Of a stretch of 64,000 nt of DNA, positions 30,009 to 40,375 are shown piece after piece (the stretch's first letter is position 1; each line of letters starts with the position of its first letter). The stretch spans positions 24,461 to 88,460 of the forward strand of contig JASGCQ010000001.1 of assembly GCA_030054025.1 (NCBI GenBank), read 5' to 3'. The notes beneath the pieces are model-generated. The model had not been told where the DNA came from. It did not search any database and saw nothing but the letters and a program-made list of their open reading frames with translations. This stretch comes from Phycisphaerales bacterium. Its GTDB lineage: Bacteria; Bacteroidota; Bacteroidia; Chitinophagales; Chitinophagaceae. The translations under genes and the position numbers were made by a program.

Positions 30009-31661
30009 ATGACAAAATATATCTTCGTTACCGGTGGCGTTACATCATCGTTGGGCAAAGGCATTATTGCAGCTTCTCTTGCAAAATTGTTACAAGCAAG
30101 AGGCTATACCGCAACAATCCAAAAATTTGACCCCTATATCAATGTAGATCCCGGTACGCTAAATCCTTACGAACATGGAGAATGCTATGTAACCGAAGAT
30201 GGTGCGGAAACCGATTTGGATTTGGGTCACTACGAACGATTTTTAAATACCTATACTTCTCAGGCAAATAATGTTACCACGGGGCGTATTTATCAATATG
30301 TTATTAATAAAGAGCGTGAAGGAGCATATTTAGGTCGTACCGTACAAGTTATTCCGCATATTACAGACGAAATTAAGCGTCGAATGACCCTTTTGGGTAA
30401 AGATAAAAAGTTTAATTTTGTCATTACTGAGCTAGGCGGTACTGTAGGTGATATAGAATCTTTGCCTTATATAGAAGCTGTTCGTCAATTGAAATGGGAC
30501 TTGGGAGAGAAAAATGCAATTGTAGTACACCTGACATTGATACCCTACCTAAAGGCAGCCAAAGAGTTAAAAACCAAACCTACACAGCACTCTGTAAAAA
30601 TGATGAGTGAAAACGGTATCAATCCAGATATCCTTGTTTGCCGTACCGAAGAACCATTATACAAAGACCTTAAACGTAAAATTGCACAGTTTTGTAATGT
30701 TACCGAAGAAGCGGTTATTGAAGCAATGGATGCCGACTCGATTTATAGTGTGCCATTGGAAATGATGCGCGAAAAATTGGATGTTACCTGCTTGCAAAAA
30801 TTAGGAATGCCTTTGGGCAATGAACCTCAATTATTGCGCTGGAAAGAGTTTTTGAACAAACTTCGTTACCCTAAATCGAAAATTACCGTAGGGCTCATTG
30901 GTAAATATGTAGAATTGCAAGATGCTTATAAGTCCATCTTGGAGGCTTTGATACACTCTGGTGCAGTCAATGAATGCAAAGTAGAAGTACGCAATATTCA
31001 CTCAGAGTATCTGACCCCACAGAATGTAGTAGAAAAGCTACATAATATTGATGCCATTTTAGTTGCTCCAGGTTTTGGTAATAGAGGTATTGAAGGTAAG
31101 ATTGATGCCATTAGATATGCTCGCGAGCAAAAAATCCCATTTTTTGGTATCTGCTTGGGTATGCAAATGGCTTGCGTAGAGTTTGCCAGAAACGTCTTAG
31201 GTCATAAAGATGCACATTCTACCGAAATGGATTCCAATACAACCAATCCTGTCATCAGCATGATGGAAGATCAGAAGAAAATTGTGAATATGGGAGGTAC
31301 CATGCGATTGGGTGCCTACGATTGCGAGCTGGAGGCCGGCAGTTTATCAGCTTCTGCTTATGGTATGACCCATATCAGTGAGCGTCATCGTCATCGTTTC
31401 GAATTTAATAACGAATACCTTGAGCAATTTAAAGAGAAGGGAATGTTGCCTATCGGTAAAAATTTGGAGACGGGTTTGGTAGAGATTATGGAGATTAAAA
31501 GTCACCCTTTTTATGTCGCTACTCAGTTTCACCCCGAATATAAAAGTACAGTCGAAAATCCCCATCCGCTTTTTGTTTCATTTGTAAAAGCTGCGAAAGA
31601 AGCTCAAGAAGCCAAAAAGGAAGCGATTATTGAAACCGAATTTGAAAAAATGCCTAAATAA
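30009..31661 (+). CDS. pyrG: CTP synthase
   Basis: TKYIFVTGGVTSSLGKGIIAASLAKLLQARGY...FDPYINVDPGTLNPYEHGECYVTEDGAETDLDLGHYERF...FGICLGMQ. Confidence 0.98.
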   Translation: MTKYIFVTGGVTSSLGKGIIAASLAKLLQARGYTATIQKFDPYINVDPGTLNPYEHGECYVTEDGAETDLDLGHYERFLNTYTSQANNVTTGRIYQYVINKEREGAYLGRTVQVIPHITDEIKRRMTLLGKDKKFNFVITELGGTVGDIESLPYIEAVRQLKWDLGEKNAIVVHLTLIPYLKAAKELKTKPTQHSVKMMSENGINPDILVCRTEEPLYKDLKRKIAQFCNVTEEAVIEAMDADSIYSVPLEMMREKLDVTCLQKLGMPLGNEPQLLRWKEFLNKLRYPKSKITVGLIGKYVELQDAYKSILEALIHSGAVNECKVEVRNIHSEYLTPQNVVEKLHNIDAILVAPGFGNRGIEGKIDAIRYAREQKIPFFGICLGMQMACVEFARNVLGHKDAHSTEMDSNTTNPVISMMEDQKKIVNMGGTMRLGAYDCELEAGSLSASAYGMTHISERHRHRFEFNNEYLEQFKEKGMLPIGKNLETGLVEIMEIKSHPFYVATQFHPEYKSTVENPHPLFVSFVKAAKEAQEAKKEAIIETEFEKMPK

Positions 31662-31754
31662 TTTAAAAAAAGACATCTTTTTCGTTTTCTCACTACCTTT
31701 GGCACGAAATTTGGAATCTCTAAACTAAATTAAAATTTTAAAAACAAAACAATT

Positions 31755-32210
31755 ATGGCAACATTACGCAAAGTGGCACTTAGTGTCCTATTATCAGTAT
31801 CAGCACTTTCTACAGTAACAATGACTTCTTGTACAAAAGATAGTACCAAAGTTTGTAATTCAGGTTATTATGGTGCAAACTGCGATAGTACTTATGCAGA
31901 TAAATATCTTGGAACTTATTCCGTTACTGAAACAAAGGATGGTGCTGCGAATCCACCTTCTTTTTCTTGCACAGTTTCAAGATCTTCATCTGAACCTGCA
32001 AAGTCTATAATCATTAGCAATTTTGGTAACTCGGGTGTTGCTGTAACTGCAATTGTTGATAACTCTGGTAATATAACAGTTCCTACAACTAACATCACTA
32101 CTACCAAAACTACATCTGGTACTGGACTTTTAACGGGTAAAAATATTTCACTTACTTATACTATCAGCGGTAGCGCAACAATCTATGTTGATGCTATGAC
32201 TCGTCTATAG
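31755..32210 (+). CDS. Small putative lipoprotein with EGF-like CxxGxxGxxC motif
   Basis: SALSTVTMTSCTKDSTKVCNSGYYGANCDSTYADKYLGTYSVTETKDG. Confidence 0.65.
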   Translation: MATLRKVALSVLLSVSALSTVTMTSCTKDSTKVCNSGYYGANCDSTYADKYLGTYSVTETKDGAANPPSFSCTVSRSSSEPAKSIIISNFGNSGVAVTAIVDNSGNITVPTTNITTTKTTSGTGLLTGKNISLTYTISGSATIYVDAMTRL

Positions 32211-32230
32211 ACAAAAAAGAAGACTGAATA

Positions 32231-32264
32231 AAAAAGGTTGGTTATTCAAATAACCAACCTTTTT
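32231..32264. terminator. Bidirectional terminator
   Basis: AAAAAGGTTGGTTA-TTCAAA-TAACCAACCTTTTT. Confidence 0.85.
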
Positions 32265-32296
32265 CTATTATTTTAATTTATTATTCTAAAGCGCAA

Positions 32297-32716
32297 TTAA
32301 TCCCACTTAGATTTAGAATCAGTTTTTGATGGGTCGGCTTTCTTTTCAGTTTTTCCAGCATTATCGTCCCATTTCGATTTTGAATTTGGTGCTGGAGCGG
32401 CAGTTGGAGCAGCTTTAGTTGTAGCCTTGTGAGTCACTGCTTTTTTTGCGGTAGTTGTATGTTTTTCCGCAGCAGCTATTTCTGCTTTTGCAATTGAATC
32501 GGCTTTAGCAACCATAGCCAATGAATCACTTACTGCTTTTTCTTTGGCAGCCATAGCAGCTTCATTTTCAGCTTTCATGGCAGCAGTTGCTGAATCCACT
32601 TTTGCTTTAGCCAAGGAGTCTGCATTAATTGGTGCCTCAGTTGGTTTGGTTTCACCACCGCAAGACGCAAGTGTCAATAGACCACCCGCAGCAAATAATA
32701 GAAAGTACTTTTTCAT
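32297..32716 (-). CDS. Ala/Lys-rich putative lipoprotein with duplicated KSKWD motif (start set to MKKYFLL)
   Basis: MKKYFLLFAAGGLLTLASCGGETKPTEAP lipobox; C-terminal NSKSKWDDNAGKTEKKADPSKTDSKSKWD. Confidence 0.65.
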   Translation of the reverse strand: MKKYFLLFAAGGLLTLASCGGETKPTEAPINADSLAKAKVDSATAAMKAENEAAMAAKEKAVSDSLAMVAKADSIAKAEIAAAEKHTTTAKKAVTHKATTKAAPTAAPAPNSKSKWDDNAGKTEKKADPSKTDSKSKWD

Positions 32717-32909
32717 TGTTTTACAAATTTCGGTAAAAATAAAATAGTTCTGCATATAAATAGCAAAGCCCATACCTTTTCATAGAAAAATCTCCTACAT
32801 CTTTGTTAAAACCCAGATTATACTAAAAGGAAAAGAGTTCCCTACTTGTAAAACACAAAAAATGAAGACATTTGCATCTTAGTCAATCTATTATCATCTT
32901 ACATCCACA

Positions 32910-35429
32910 ATGCTAAAGATATCTGAAATATCATCTGCTTGCCACGCTACTTTGATAGGTAATAAGGCTAATGACACTGCTAATGACACTACCATACGGG
33001 AAATCCTCACCGATTCGCGCCAGATTATGGAACCGAACAATTTGCTTTTTGTAGCTATTGTCACCCAACGTAGTGACGGACACCAATATATAGCCGACGC
33101 ATACGCAAAAGGGGGGCGTTGTTTTTTGGTATCAGAAGATATCGCTTACCACCTTTTCCCCGATGGAGTTTTTTTGTTGGTAAATGACACCGTTGCTGCT
33201 TTGCAATTATTGGCATATACTATTCGTCAACGGTTTCAGATACCTGTAATCGGTATCACAGGCAGCAATGGTAAGACAATCGTCAAAGAATGGCTTAATC
33301 ATTTGCTCGGCAATTCATTTAATATTGTTCGTAGTCCTAAAAGCTATAATTCTCAAATTGGAGTACCATTGTCTGTATGGCAAATGACCCAAGAGCATGA
33401 TTTAGGTATTTTTGAAGCAGGTATTTCGCAAGTAGGTGAAATGGAATTGCTCGAAAAGATAATCTGCCCAACGATAGGGATCTTTACCAATGTCGGTGAA
33501 GCGCACAACCAAGGTTTTGTCAATACGCATCAGAAAATAAACGAAAAGCTACAATTGTTTAGGCATTCGGATTGGCTGATTTATTGTAGCGATTATGATG
33601 ACCTTCATGAATGTGTTGCCCTATTTGTGCAAACGCTCAAAGCGAATGCAAAAAGGGATTTACAACTCTTTTCGTGGTCGTATAAGCATAATGCTAATCT
33701 GCAAATCAAATCGGTAGATAAGTCTGAAGGGCGAACGACCATAGAAGGAATCTTTGAAAGCAAAATTGTGAGTATTTCCATTCCATACACTGATGCTGCT
33801 TCTATTGAGAATGCCATCAATTGTTGGTGCGTGTTATTGCAGTTGAATATTGACGAACAACAAATAAAAGAGGGCATGGCTTCGCTCAAGCCTATAGCCA
33901 TGCGCTTAGAGTTATTGCAGGGAGATAATAATTGTATATTGATTAATGACTCCTACAATTCAGACTTTAAATCATTGAATATAGGCCTTGACATGCTCAA
34001 TCAGCAAAAACAACAAAAAACAAAGACTGTTTTTTTAAGTGATTTTCAGCAAACAGGTCGTTCTGATAAGGCTTTGTATTCCGAAGTAGCAGAATTACTC
34101 AAAGAAAAAAATATAGAGCGACTGTTTGCAATTGGAGATTCGCTGATGCAGAATAAAGGCGTCTTCAATTCCTCCAAAACGATTGAAACCCATTTTTTTG
34201 TCGATACAGAAAGTTTTTTAAAACAATTTTATCAATTTTCTTTCGAAGACGAAGCAATATTATTCAAAGGTTCACGCAGCTTCGCTTTCGAAAAAATCAT
34301 CCTTTTGCTCGAACAAAAGATTCATCAAACCATTATGACGGTGAATCTTTCTGCATTACGCAACAATTTAGATGCTTTTCGTCGTAGGCTTAAACCTAAT
34401 GTAAAGACAATGGCAATGGTCAAAGCCTCCTCTTATGGAAGTGGGGGTTACGAAGTTGCCAATGTGCTTAAAGAGGCGAATCTGGACTATCTTACTGTAG
34501 CTTATGCGGATGAGGGTGTTGCCTTGCGTAGAGCAAAAATTGATTTGCCCATTATGGTGATGAGTCCTTCCACCGAGTCTTTTGACCGAATGATATTATG
34601 GAATTTAGAACCTGAAATCTTTAATCTACGTTCTTTACACCAATTTATAGCTGTGGCACGCAAATTAGCCGTCCAGCATTATCCCATCCACATCAAGTTG
34701 GATACTGGGATGCATCGTCTTGGTTTTGTGTCTGATGAAATTGATGCACTTTTGACACATATCGGTCAAGAATCATGCCTTAGAGTGGTTAGTATTTTTA
34801 GTCATTTAGCTGCATCAGATGATGTTGCTTTTGAAGAATTTACTCATCAACAAGCACTGGCATTTCAGCAGATGAGTACAAAAATTAGCGATGCTTTGGG
34901 TTATCAACCACTACTTCATTTATGCAATACTGCTGGTATTGTTTTATATCCGCAATATCATTTTGACATGGTACGCCTGGGGCTTGGTCTGTATGGCATA
35001 GATGGCAGCGGCACACTCAATAATCAATTACAACAAATTAGTACGCTACGTACTACAATTGCACAAATTAAGCAGATATCCGCAGGAGAAACTATAGGCT
35101 ATAGCAGAAGGGGTAAGGTCACAAATGATATGCGCATAGCTACCGTCTGTATCGGCTATGCCGATGGTTATCCTCGAGCCCTTAGCAATGGTGGTGAGGC
35201 TTATGTAATGATTAACAATAAGCCTGCAAAATTGATTGGCAGTATCGCAATGGATATGTGCATGGCGGATATTACTGATATAGATGCCGTACAAGAAGGC
35301 GATGAAGTTATTGTTTTTGGCAATGCTTTGCCCATACAACAAGTTGCCATCTGGGCGGGTACTATTCCTTACGAAATAATGACGAGCATTTCGCAACGTG
35401 TGAAACGGGTATATGTAAATGAGGGTTAA
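32910..35429 (+). CDS. Bifunctional MurF ligase / alanine racemase fusion
   Basis: N-terminal ITGSNGKTIVKEWL...SYNSQIGVPLSVW Mur ligase; C-terminal MTVNLSALRNNLDAFRR...MVKASSYGSGGYEVA...CIGYADGYPRALSNGG alanine racemase. Confidence 0.95.
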   Translation: MLKISEISSACHATLIGNKANDTANDTTIREILTDSRQIMEPNNLLFVAIVTQRSDGHQYIADAYAKGGRCFLVSEDIAYHLFPDGVFLLVNDTVAALQLLAYTIRQRFQIPVIGITGSNGKTIVKEWLNHLLGNSFNIVRSPKSYNSQIGVPLSVWQMTQEHDLGIFEAGISQVGEMELLEKIICPTIGIFTNVGEAHNQGFVNTHQKINEKLQLFRHSDWLIYCSDYDDLHECVALFVQTLKANAKRDLQLFSWSYKHNANLQIKSVDKSEGRTTIEGIFESKIVSISIPYTDAASIENAINCWCVLLQLNIDEQQIKEGMASLKPIAMRLELLQGDNNCILINDSYNSDFKSLNIGLDMLNQQKQQKTKTVFLSDFQQTGRSDKALYSEVAELLKEKNIERLFAIGDSLMQNKGVFNSSKTIETHFFVDTESFLKQFYQFSFEDEAILFKGSRSFAFEKIILLLEQKIHQTIMTVNLSALRNNLDAFRRRLKPNVKTMAMVKASSYGSGGYEVANVLKEANLDYLTVAYADEGVALRRAKIDLPIMVMSPSTESFDRMILWNLEPEIFNLRSLHQFIAVARKLAVQHYPIHIKLDTGMHRLGFVSDEIDALLTHIGQESCLRVVSIFSHLAASDDVAFEEFTHQQALAFQQMSTKISDALGYQPLLHLCNTAGIVLYPQYHFDMVRLGLGLYGIDGSGTLNNQLQQISTLRTTIAQIKQISAGETIGYSRRGKVTNDMRIATVCIGYADGYPRALSNGGEAYVMINNKPAKLIGSIAMDMCMADITDIDAVQEGDEVIVFGNALPIQQVAIWAGTIPYEIMTSISQRVKRVYVNEG

Positions 35430-35438
35430 AATAAAAAA

Positions 35439-35460
35439 GAGCGACACTACAGTCGCTCCT
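35439..35460 (+). terminator. Terminator after murF-alr
   Basis: GAGCGAC-ACTACA-GTCGCTC. Confidence 0.6.
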
Positions 35461-35487
35461 TGCATCATTAAAATCTTTGTCAATTAA

Positions 35488-36138
35488 TTACCTTAAATCT
35501 ACGACTTCAATACCTTTATAAGCTTTGGGGTCGAAGAAGAAAAGTTTGTCTTCTACAGGCGCATTGCCTGAGAAGTTGCTAATGGTGTAAGTGTAATGAT
35601 TGCCATTTTTTTCGGTAATGCTACCACCGGCAATAGTATTTGTAGCTTTATCAACCAATATTTCTACTTGTTTAAACTGTTTGCTCGTATTGACGGGTGT
35701 TAGTTCAATGGCATCACAAATTTTGCCACCTGATTTTTTTGTACCAATATATCGGTACTTATACTCTTTGTCGTAAAAATTAGTGATGAGTTTTGTGGGT
35801 GAAATCGTTTGTTCGTTGGGATTATAATTACTGATTTGTACTTCATTATTGTCTTTGATATAAGTCCAAACCGTTTTATTATCACAGATAATTTCTTGTC
35901 CTTGAATGCTGATACGATACTTACTGCCCTTCATATAAAAAGTTCCGATTTTGCTTTGCTTTGTTTTGCCATTAGCACTACTGAGGTTAAGACTGAAGTT
36001 GGATTTCATAGATTTGAAACTATTTGCCTTTTTGGTAACAGCATCCAGAATGCTTTTGGCTTTGGCATCATCTTGTGCTGTGGCTGATTGAGTGATAGCA
36101 ATGAGTCCGATACTTAGAATTCCGATTAGTTTTTTCAT
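35488..36138 (-). CDS. LolA-like outer membrane lipoprotein carrier family protein
   Basis: ILDAVTKKANSFKSMKSNFSLNLSSANGKTKQSKIGTFYMKGSKYRISIQGQEIICDNKTVWTYI. Confidence 0.82.
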   Translation of the reverse strand: MKKLIGILSIGLIAITQSATAQDDAKAKSILDAVTKKANSFKSMKSNFSLNLSSANGKTKQSKIGTFYMKGSKYRISIQGQEIICDNKTVWTYIKDNNEVQISNYNPNEQTISPTKLITNFYDKEYKYRYIGTKKSGGKICDAIELTPVNTSKQFKQVEILVDKATNTIAGGSITEKNGNHYTYTISNFSGNAPVEDKLFFFDPKAYKGIEVVDLR

Positions 36139-36205
36139 TTGCTCTTGTCGAAAATAGATGGTTTTTTAATTGAGATAATTTCTTGTAGGTAAAGATGCAT
36201 CAAGT

Positions 36206-38755
36206 TTAAAGATAAGCCTCCAATTCGGACTCCGTTTTAACATACACTTCACGGGATTTGCTACCCACAGCAGGGCCAACAATGCCTGCCGCTTCAATCT
36301 GATCCATGATACGTCCTGCACGGTTGTAGCCTAGATTTAGCCTGCGTTGCAGATTAGAGGTAGAGCCACTTTGCGATTGCACAATCAAACGAGCGCATTC
36401 TTCAAATAACTCATCTCTATTGCCAATCTCCAATACTTTGCCGCTACCTCCACCATCTTCACCCTCATATTCGGGCAATTCAAAGGCCGAAGGATAACCA
36501 CGTTGTTGACCAATAAATTCTACGATTTTTTCTACTTCGGGCGTATCAACAAAAGCACATTGTAAACGTAATAATTCACTGCCATGACTAATCAACATAT
36601 CACCTCTACCAACCAACTGTTCCGCACCACCACTATCCAAGATTGTTCGTGAATCTACTTTCGCAGACACTTTAAAGGCGATGCGGGCAGGGAAATTTGC
36701 TTTGATAGTACCTGTGATAACATTCACAGAAGGGCGTTGTGTTGCTACTATTAAATGTATGCCGACTGCTCTTGCCAATTGAGCCAATCGTGCGATAGGC
36801 ATTTCGACTTCTTTGCCCGCAGTCATAATCAAATCGGCAAATTCATCAACCACAAGAACGATGAAGGGCAAATATTTATGACCTTTCTCTGGGTTGAGCC
36901 TGCGGCTGATAAATTTCTCGTTGTATTCTTTGATGTTGCGTGTGCCTGCTTCTTTGAGCAATTCGTAGCGATTGTCCATCTCAATACACAAGGCGTTCAG
37001 CGTGTTGATTACCTTTTTAGTATCAGTAATGATTGCGTCTTCTTCGTTGGGTAATTTAGCCAAAAAGTGCTTTTCGATGAGCTTATAAACAGACAATTCA
37101 ACTTTTTTGGGATCTACCATCACAAATTTTAATTGCGATGGATGTTTTTTGTACAAGAGCGATACCAATACCGCATTTATCCCTACAGATTTACCCTGTC
37201 CGGTAGCACCTGCCATCAATAAGTGAGGCATTGTAGCGAGGTCAACAATATAATTTTCGTTATCAATTTTTTTACCCAAAGCAATAGGTAAGCTCATTTT
37301 GTTGTTCACGAATTTCTCGCTGCTCAACAAGGCGCGCATAGATACTATTTGCTTATTGGCATTGGGTACCTCAATTCCAATGGTGCCCTTGCCTGGAATA
37401 GGGGCAATAATACGAATGCCAAGCGCAGCCAAATTAAGTGCAATGTCATCTTCTAAGTTCCTTATTTTGGATATGCGCACACCTTCTGCAGGAACAATTT
37501 CATACAAGGTAACGGTGGGCCCTACTGTAGCACTAATGCGCTGTATTTCTATACCGAAACTACGAAGTGTGCTGATGATTTGATTTTTGTTTTTTTCGAG
37601 TTCCTCTTTGTCAATAGATATAGTTTCTTGAGCACGATCTTCGAGCAGGTCGAGCGTAGGGAATTTATAACTGGGTAAATCCAATTCTGGCGCGTAGGGT
37701 TCATTGCTTTGTATGCTGATACGCCCGCTTGCAGGCACTTCAAGAGCTTGTTCTACCTCAGGTTGTTTTACCTCGAAAGAAAAATCAGGTTCATTATTTG
37801 CTGTTGATTTTATCTTTTCTTTTTCAGGAAAGGCAAATTCAAAATCGCTGTCTTCTTCCGATGTCCCAATTGCAGGACTCTCTACCCCTTCCTCTTCAAT
37901 GTCAACAATAGGCTCAGGTTTTTTTTCAGAAAGACTAAAAGCGGTAGCTTCTGAAGCTGCATTTGCAAAACGGTCATTTATATTGCCAAATACTTTTTGT
38001 CCTTCAATCTCGCTATGGGTATCTTCACCATTTATCTCTGGCTCATTTGTTTCCACGTTTTTAGATGCTGTATTGATAAGCCCTTCTTCTTTATCTTTCG
38101 AAAGTACGTTCGTCAAACTACTACCCATGGCAGCGGCCTTGCTTCTTGCACTATAAATCATCGGTCGGATGTCTAAAGAAAAAACAATGAAGGATACCAA
38201 GCATACTGTTGAAAAAAGAATAAGCCCCGTACCCAATTTGCCAATAAGTCCGTTGAGAAAAGCGATAGACTCATTGCCCCAAGCACCGCCCCAAGCAAAA
38301 TCTGTTTCGGGAAATAAAAATGATAAGGTAGGGGCGGCAATGAGCAAAATCAAACAAACCCAACGCAAATATTTACCCAGATGCGACAATCTTTTGCCAT
38401 ATACTAAATACAAGCCCCACAAGCAAAGCCAAAAGCCAATAATCAACGATGCAATGCCGATGCTTTTATACACCAATGCATGGCTCACTAATGCCCCCAG
38501 TCTGCCACCCCAATTCGTGATAATACTCTCCTTGTTGGCAAGAAATGACCACGCATTATGACTGCCTAATAGCTGATCCTGATCTGCTTTCCAAGTGAAA
38601 AAATAACTAACAATAGAAAATGTAACAAAAGAACCTAACAGAAGGATTATAGTGCCTAAAATCAATCGGAATTGTCGTTTTTTGTCAGTGGGTTCAGTTG
38701 CTATTGCTTGCTTAGAGTTCGAACTTTCTTTTGTTTTTTTAGAATTTGTAGCCAT
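36206..38755 (-). CDS. ftsK: DNA translocase FtsK (start set to MATNSKKTKESS)
   Basis: Transmembrane N-terminus; PHLLMAGATGQGKSVGINAVLVSLLYKKHPSQLKFVMVDPKKVELS...VVDEFADLIMTAGKEVE...winged helix LQRRLNLGYNRAGRIMDQIEAAGIVGP. Confidence 0.96.
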   Translation of the reverse strand: MATNSKKTKESSNSKQAIATEPTDKKRQFRLILGTIILLLGSFVTFSIVSYFFTWKADQDQLLGSHNAWSFLANKESIITNWGGRLGALVSHALVYKSIGIASLIIGFWLCLWGLYLVYGKRLSHLGKYLRWVCLILLIAAPTLSFLFPETDFAWGGAWGNESIAFLNGLIGKLGTGLILFSTVCLVSFIVFSLDIRPMIYSARSKAAAMGSSLTNVLSKDKEEGLINTASKNVETNEPEINGEDTHSEIEGQKVFGNINDRFANAASEATAFSLSEKKPEPIVDIEEEGVESPAIGTSEEDSDFEFAFPEKEKIKSTANNEPDFSFEVKQPEVEQALEVPASGRISIQSNEPYAPELDLPSYKFPTLDLLEDRAQETISIDKEELEKNKNQIISTLRSFGIEIQRISATVGPTVTLYEIVPAEGVRISKIRNLEDDIALNLAALGIRIIAPIPGKGTIGIEVPNANKQIVSMRALLSSEKFVNNKMSLPIALGKKIDNENYIVDLATMPHLLMAGATGQGKSVGINAVLVSLLYKKHPSQLKFVMVDPKKVELSVYKLIEKHFLAKLPNEEDAIITDTKKVINTLNALCIEMDNRYELLKEAGTRNIKEYNEKFISRRLNPEKGHKYLPFIVLVVDEFADLIMTAGKEVEMPIARLAQLARAVGIHLIVATQRPSVNVITGTIKANFPARIAFKVSAKVDSRTILDSGGAEQLVGRGDMLISHGSELLRLQCAFVDTPEVEKIVEFIGQQRGYPSAFELPEYEGEDGGGSGKVLEIGNRDELFEECARLIVQSQSGSTSNLQRRLNLGYNRAGRIMDQIEAAGIVGPAVGSKSREVYVKTESELEAYL

Positions 38756-39249
38756 ATTCTTTAATAGAAGAACTACAAATGTAAAACTTTGTTTAGGATT
38801 TAACACGTCTGCATGTTTAGTTGCTATAAAACGATTATACCGCAATATTTTTATTTTTAACAAAAACAATTGCTTGGCAAATAAAAAAACTACTTTTGGA
38901 AAATTGATTGTCAAAACCCAACCATTGATAAGGAGCTACTGTCTATCCAATGGTATGGGCTTCAAGATTCAAATGTTTTGAGACATAGCAATGAAAATGA
39001 CAGCTTTTTAACCATATTCGTGAGTCAAATAATTGAGTTCAAATAAAAAAATATTAGTCAATTCATTGCAACTTTCAAAAAAAGCCGTATTTTGAACCGC
39101 AGTTGTGTACGAAATTGTGAAGATTTGAGCGAATTAAAAGTTAAATTAGTAGTGTGGAAGTATTGATTTTATTGTATTCTAGCACTGCTTGTTGTTAATA
39201 AAAATTAAAAAATAAACGCTTTTACAGTAATATTTTTAAGGAAGAAACC

Positions 39250-40287
39250 ATGACAAAGAAAAACATCATTAAAAGAGTAAGTCTTACAGCGGCATTAGCG
39301 ATTACTGTATCTTGTGCCTATGCTCAAGATATCCATTTTACTCAATTTAATGCTACGCCATTGACACTCAATCCGGCTTTTACGGGAGCCTTTGAGGGGC
39401 CGATTCGTGCCTCTGCGATTTATCGCGATCAGTGGAGAAGCGTTGTAGGGTCTGCGGCCTATCGCACTTTTGCAGTGTCTGTAGATGCGCCAGTTAAAAA
39501 TTTGAATGGGGATGATTACTTGGCAGCAGGCATTCAAATTTATAATGATGTTGCAGGAGATGGTAACTTGAATAATTTTTCAGGGTTACTTTCTGTGGCT
39601 TATCACAAATTTTTAGGTATTGAGGGCGATAAAACCCTTTCTATAGGCTTACAAGGAGGCTATACTTCCAAATCGATTGATTTAAGTAAGTTGTACTTTG
39701 GTAGCGATGCTTTATATCTTGGTTCTCATGGGACACAGTTAGATGGATCTCCGGTACGTTATGTTACTGTAAATGCAGGTATTGGCTATTCTCAAAAGAT
39801 AAACGATCAGGTTAGCTTTACTTTAGGTGTTGCTGGTAACAATCTTAATCAACCTCGCGAAACAATTTTGAAATCTAAACATAGCGATGTAGGATTGGGT
39901 ATGCGTCTTGCAGCTCAAGCAGGAGCCGTGATATACACTGGCGAAAGATTTAGTTTTCGTCCTGCTGTATTGTACCAAACGCAAACAGCTACAACCGAAA
40001 TTATTGCCGGTAACGAATTTAACTGCATTATTGCTAGTGACCCAGAAGTAAGAGATTTGGCCACAAGCCTTTTTGTGGGAGGTTGGTATCGTAACAATGA
40101 TGCTGTCATGATTTCGGGTGGTATAGAACATCGAGGTTTCCGTGTGGGTGTTGCTTACGATTATAATACTTCAGCCTTAAAAACTGCATCAAGCGGAAAA
40201 GGTGGATTTGAAATAATGTTCCGCTACATTGGACTTAAACCATTAAACGCAGCACGCAATTTGGTTTACCCTTGCTCTCGTTTCTAA
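39250..40287 (+). CDS. PorP/SprF family type IX secretion system membrane protein
   Basis: AQDIHFTQFNATPLTLNPAFTGAFEGPIRASAIYRDQWRSV...SFRPAVLYQTQ...GVAYDYNTSAL. Confidence 0.9.
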   Translation: MTKKNIIKRVSLTAALAITVSCAYAQDIHFTQFNATPLTLNPAFTGAFEGPIRASAIYRDQWRSVVGSAAYRTFAVSVDAPVKNLNGDDYLAAGIQIYNDVAGDGNLNNFSGLLSVAYHKFLGIEGDKTLSIGLQGGYTSKSIDLSKLYFGSDALYLGSHGTQLDGSPVRYVTVNAGIGYSQKINDQVSFTLGVAGNNLNQPRETILKSKHSDVGLGMRLAAQAGAVIYTGERFSFRPAVLYQTQTATTEIIAGNEFNCIIASDPEVRDLATSLFVGGWYRNNDAVMISGGIEHRGFRVGVAYDYNTSALKTASSGKGGFEIMFRYIGLKPLNAARNLVYPCSRF

Positions 40288-40375
40288 ATAGAACAAAAAC
40301 AAAAACAAAACGAAAAGTAGTACTTATCTTTTCAAGACTTTTATACATTTACAAGAATAATAACGAACAAACGAT

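Noticed and set aside
32910-35429. MurF-alanine racemase fusion as a novel gene fusion
   Set aside because: This fusion is already known from Bacteroidota; annotated but not claimed as new
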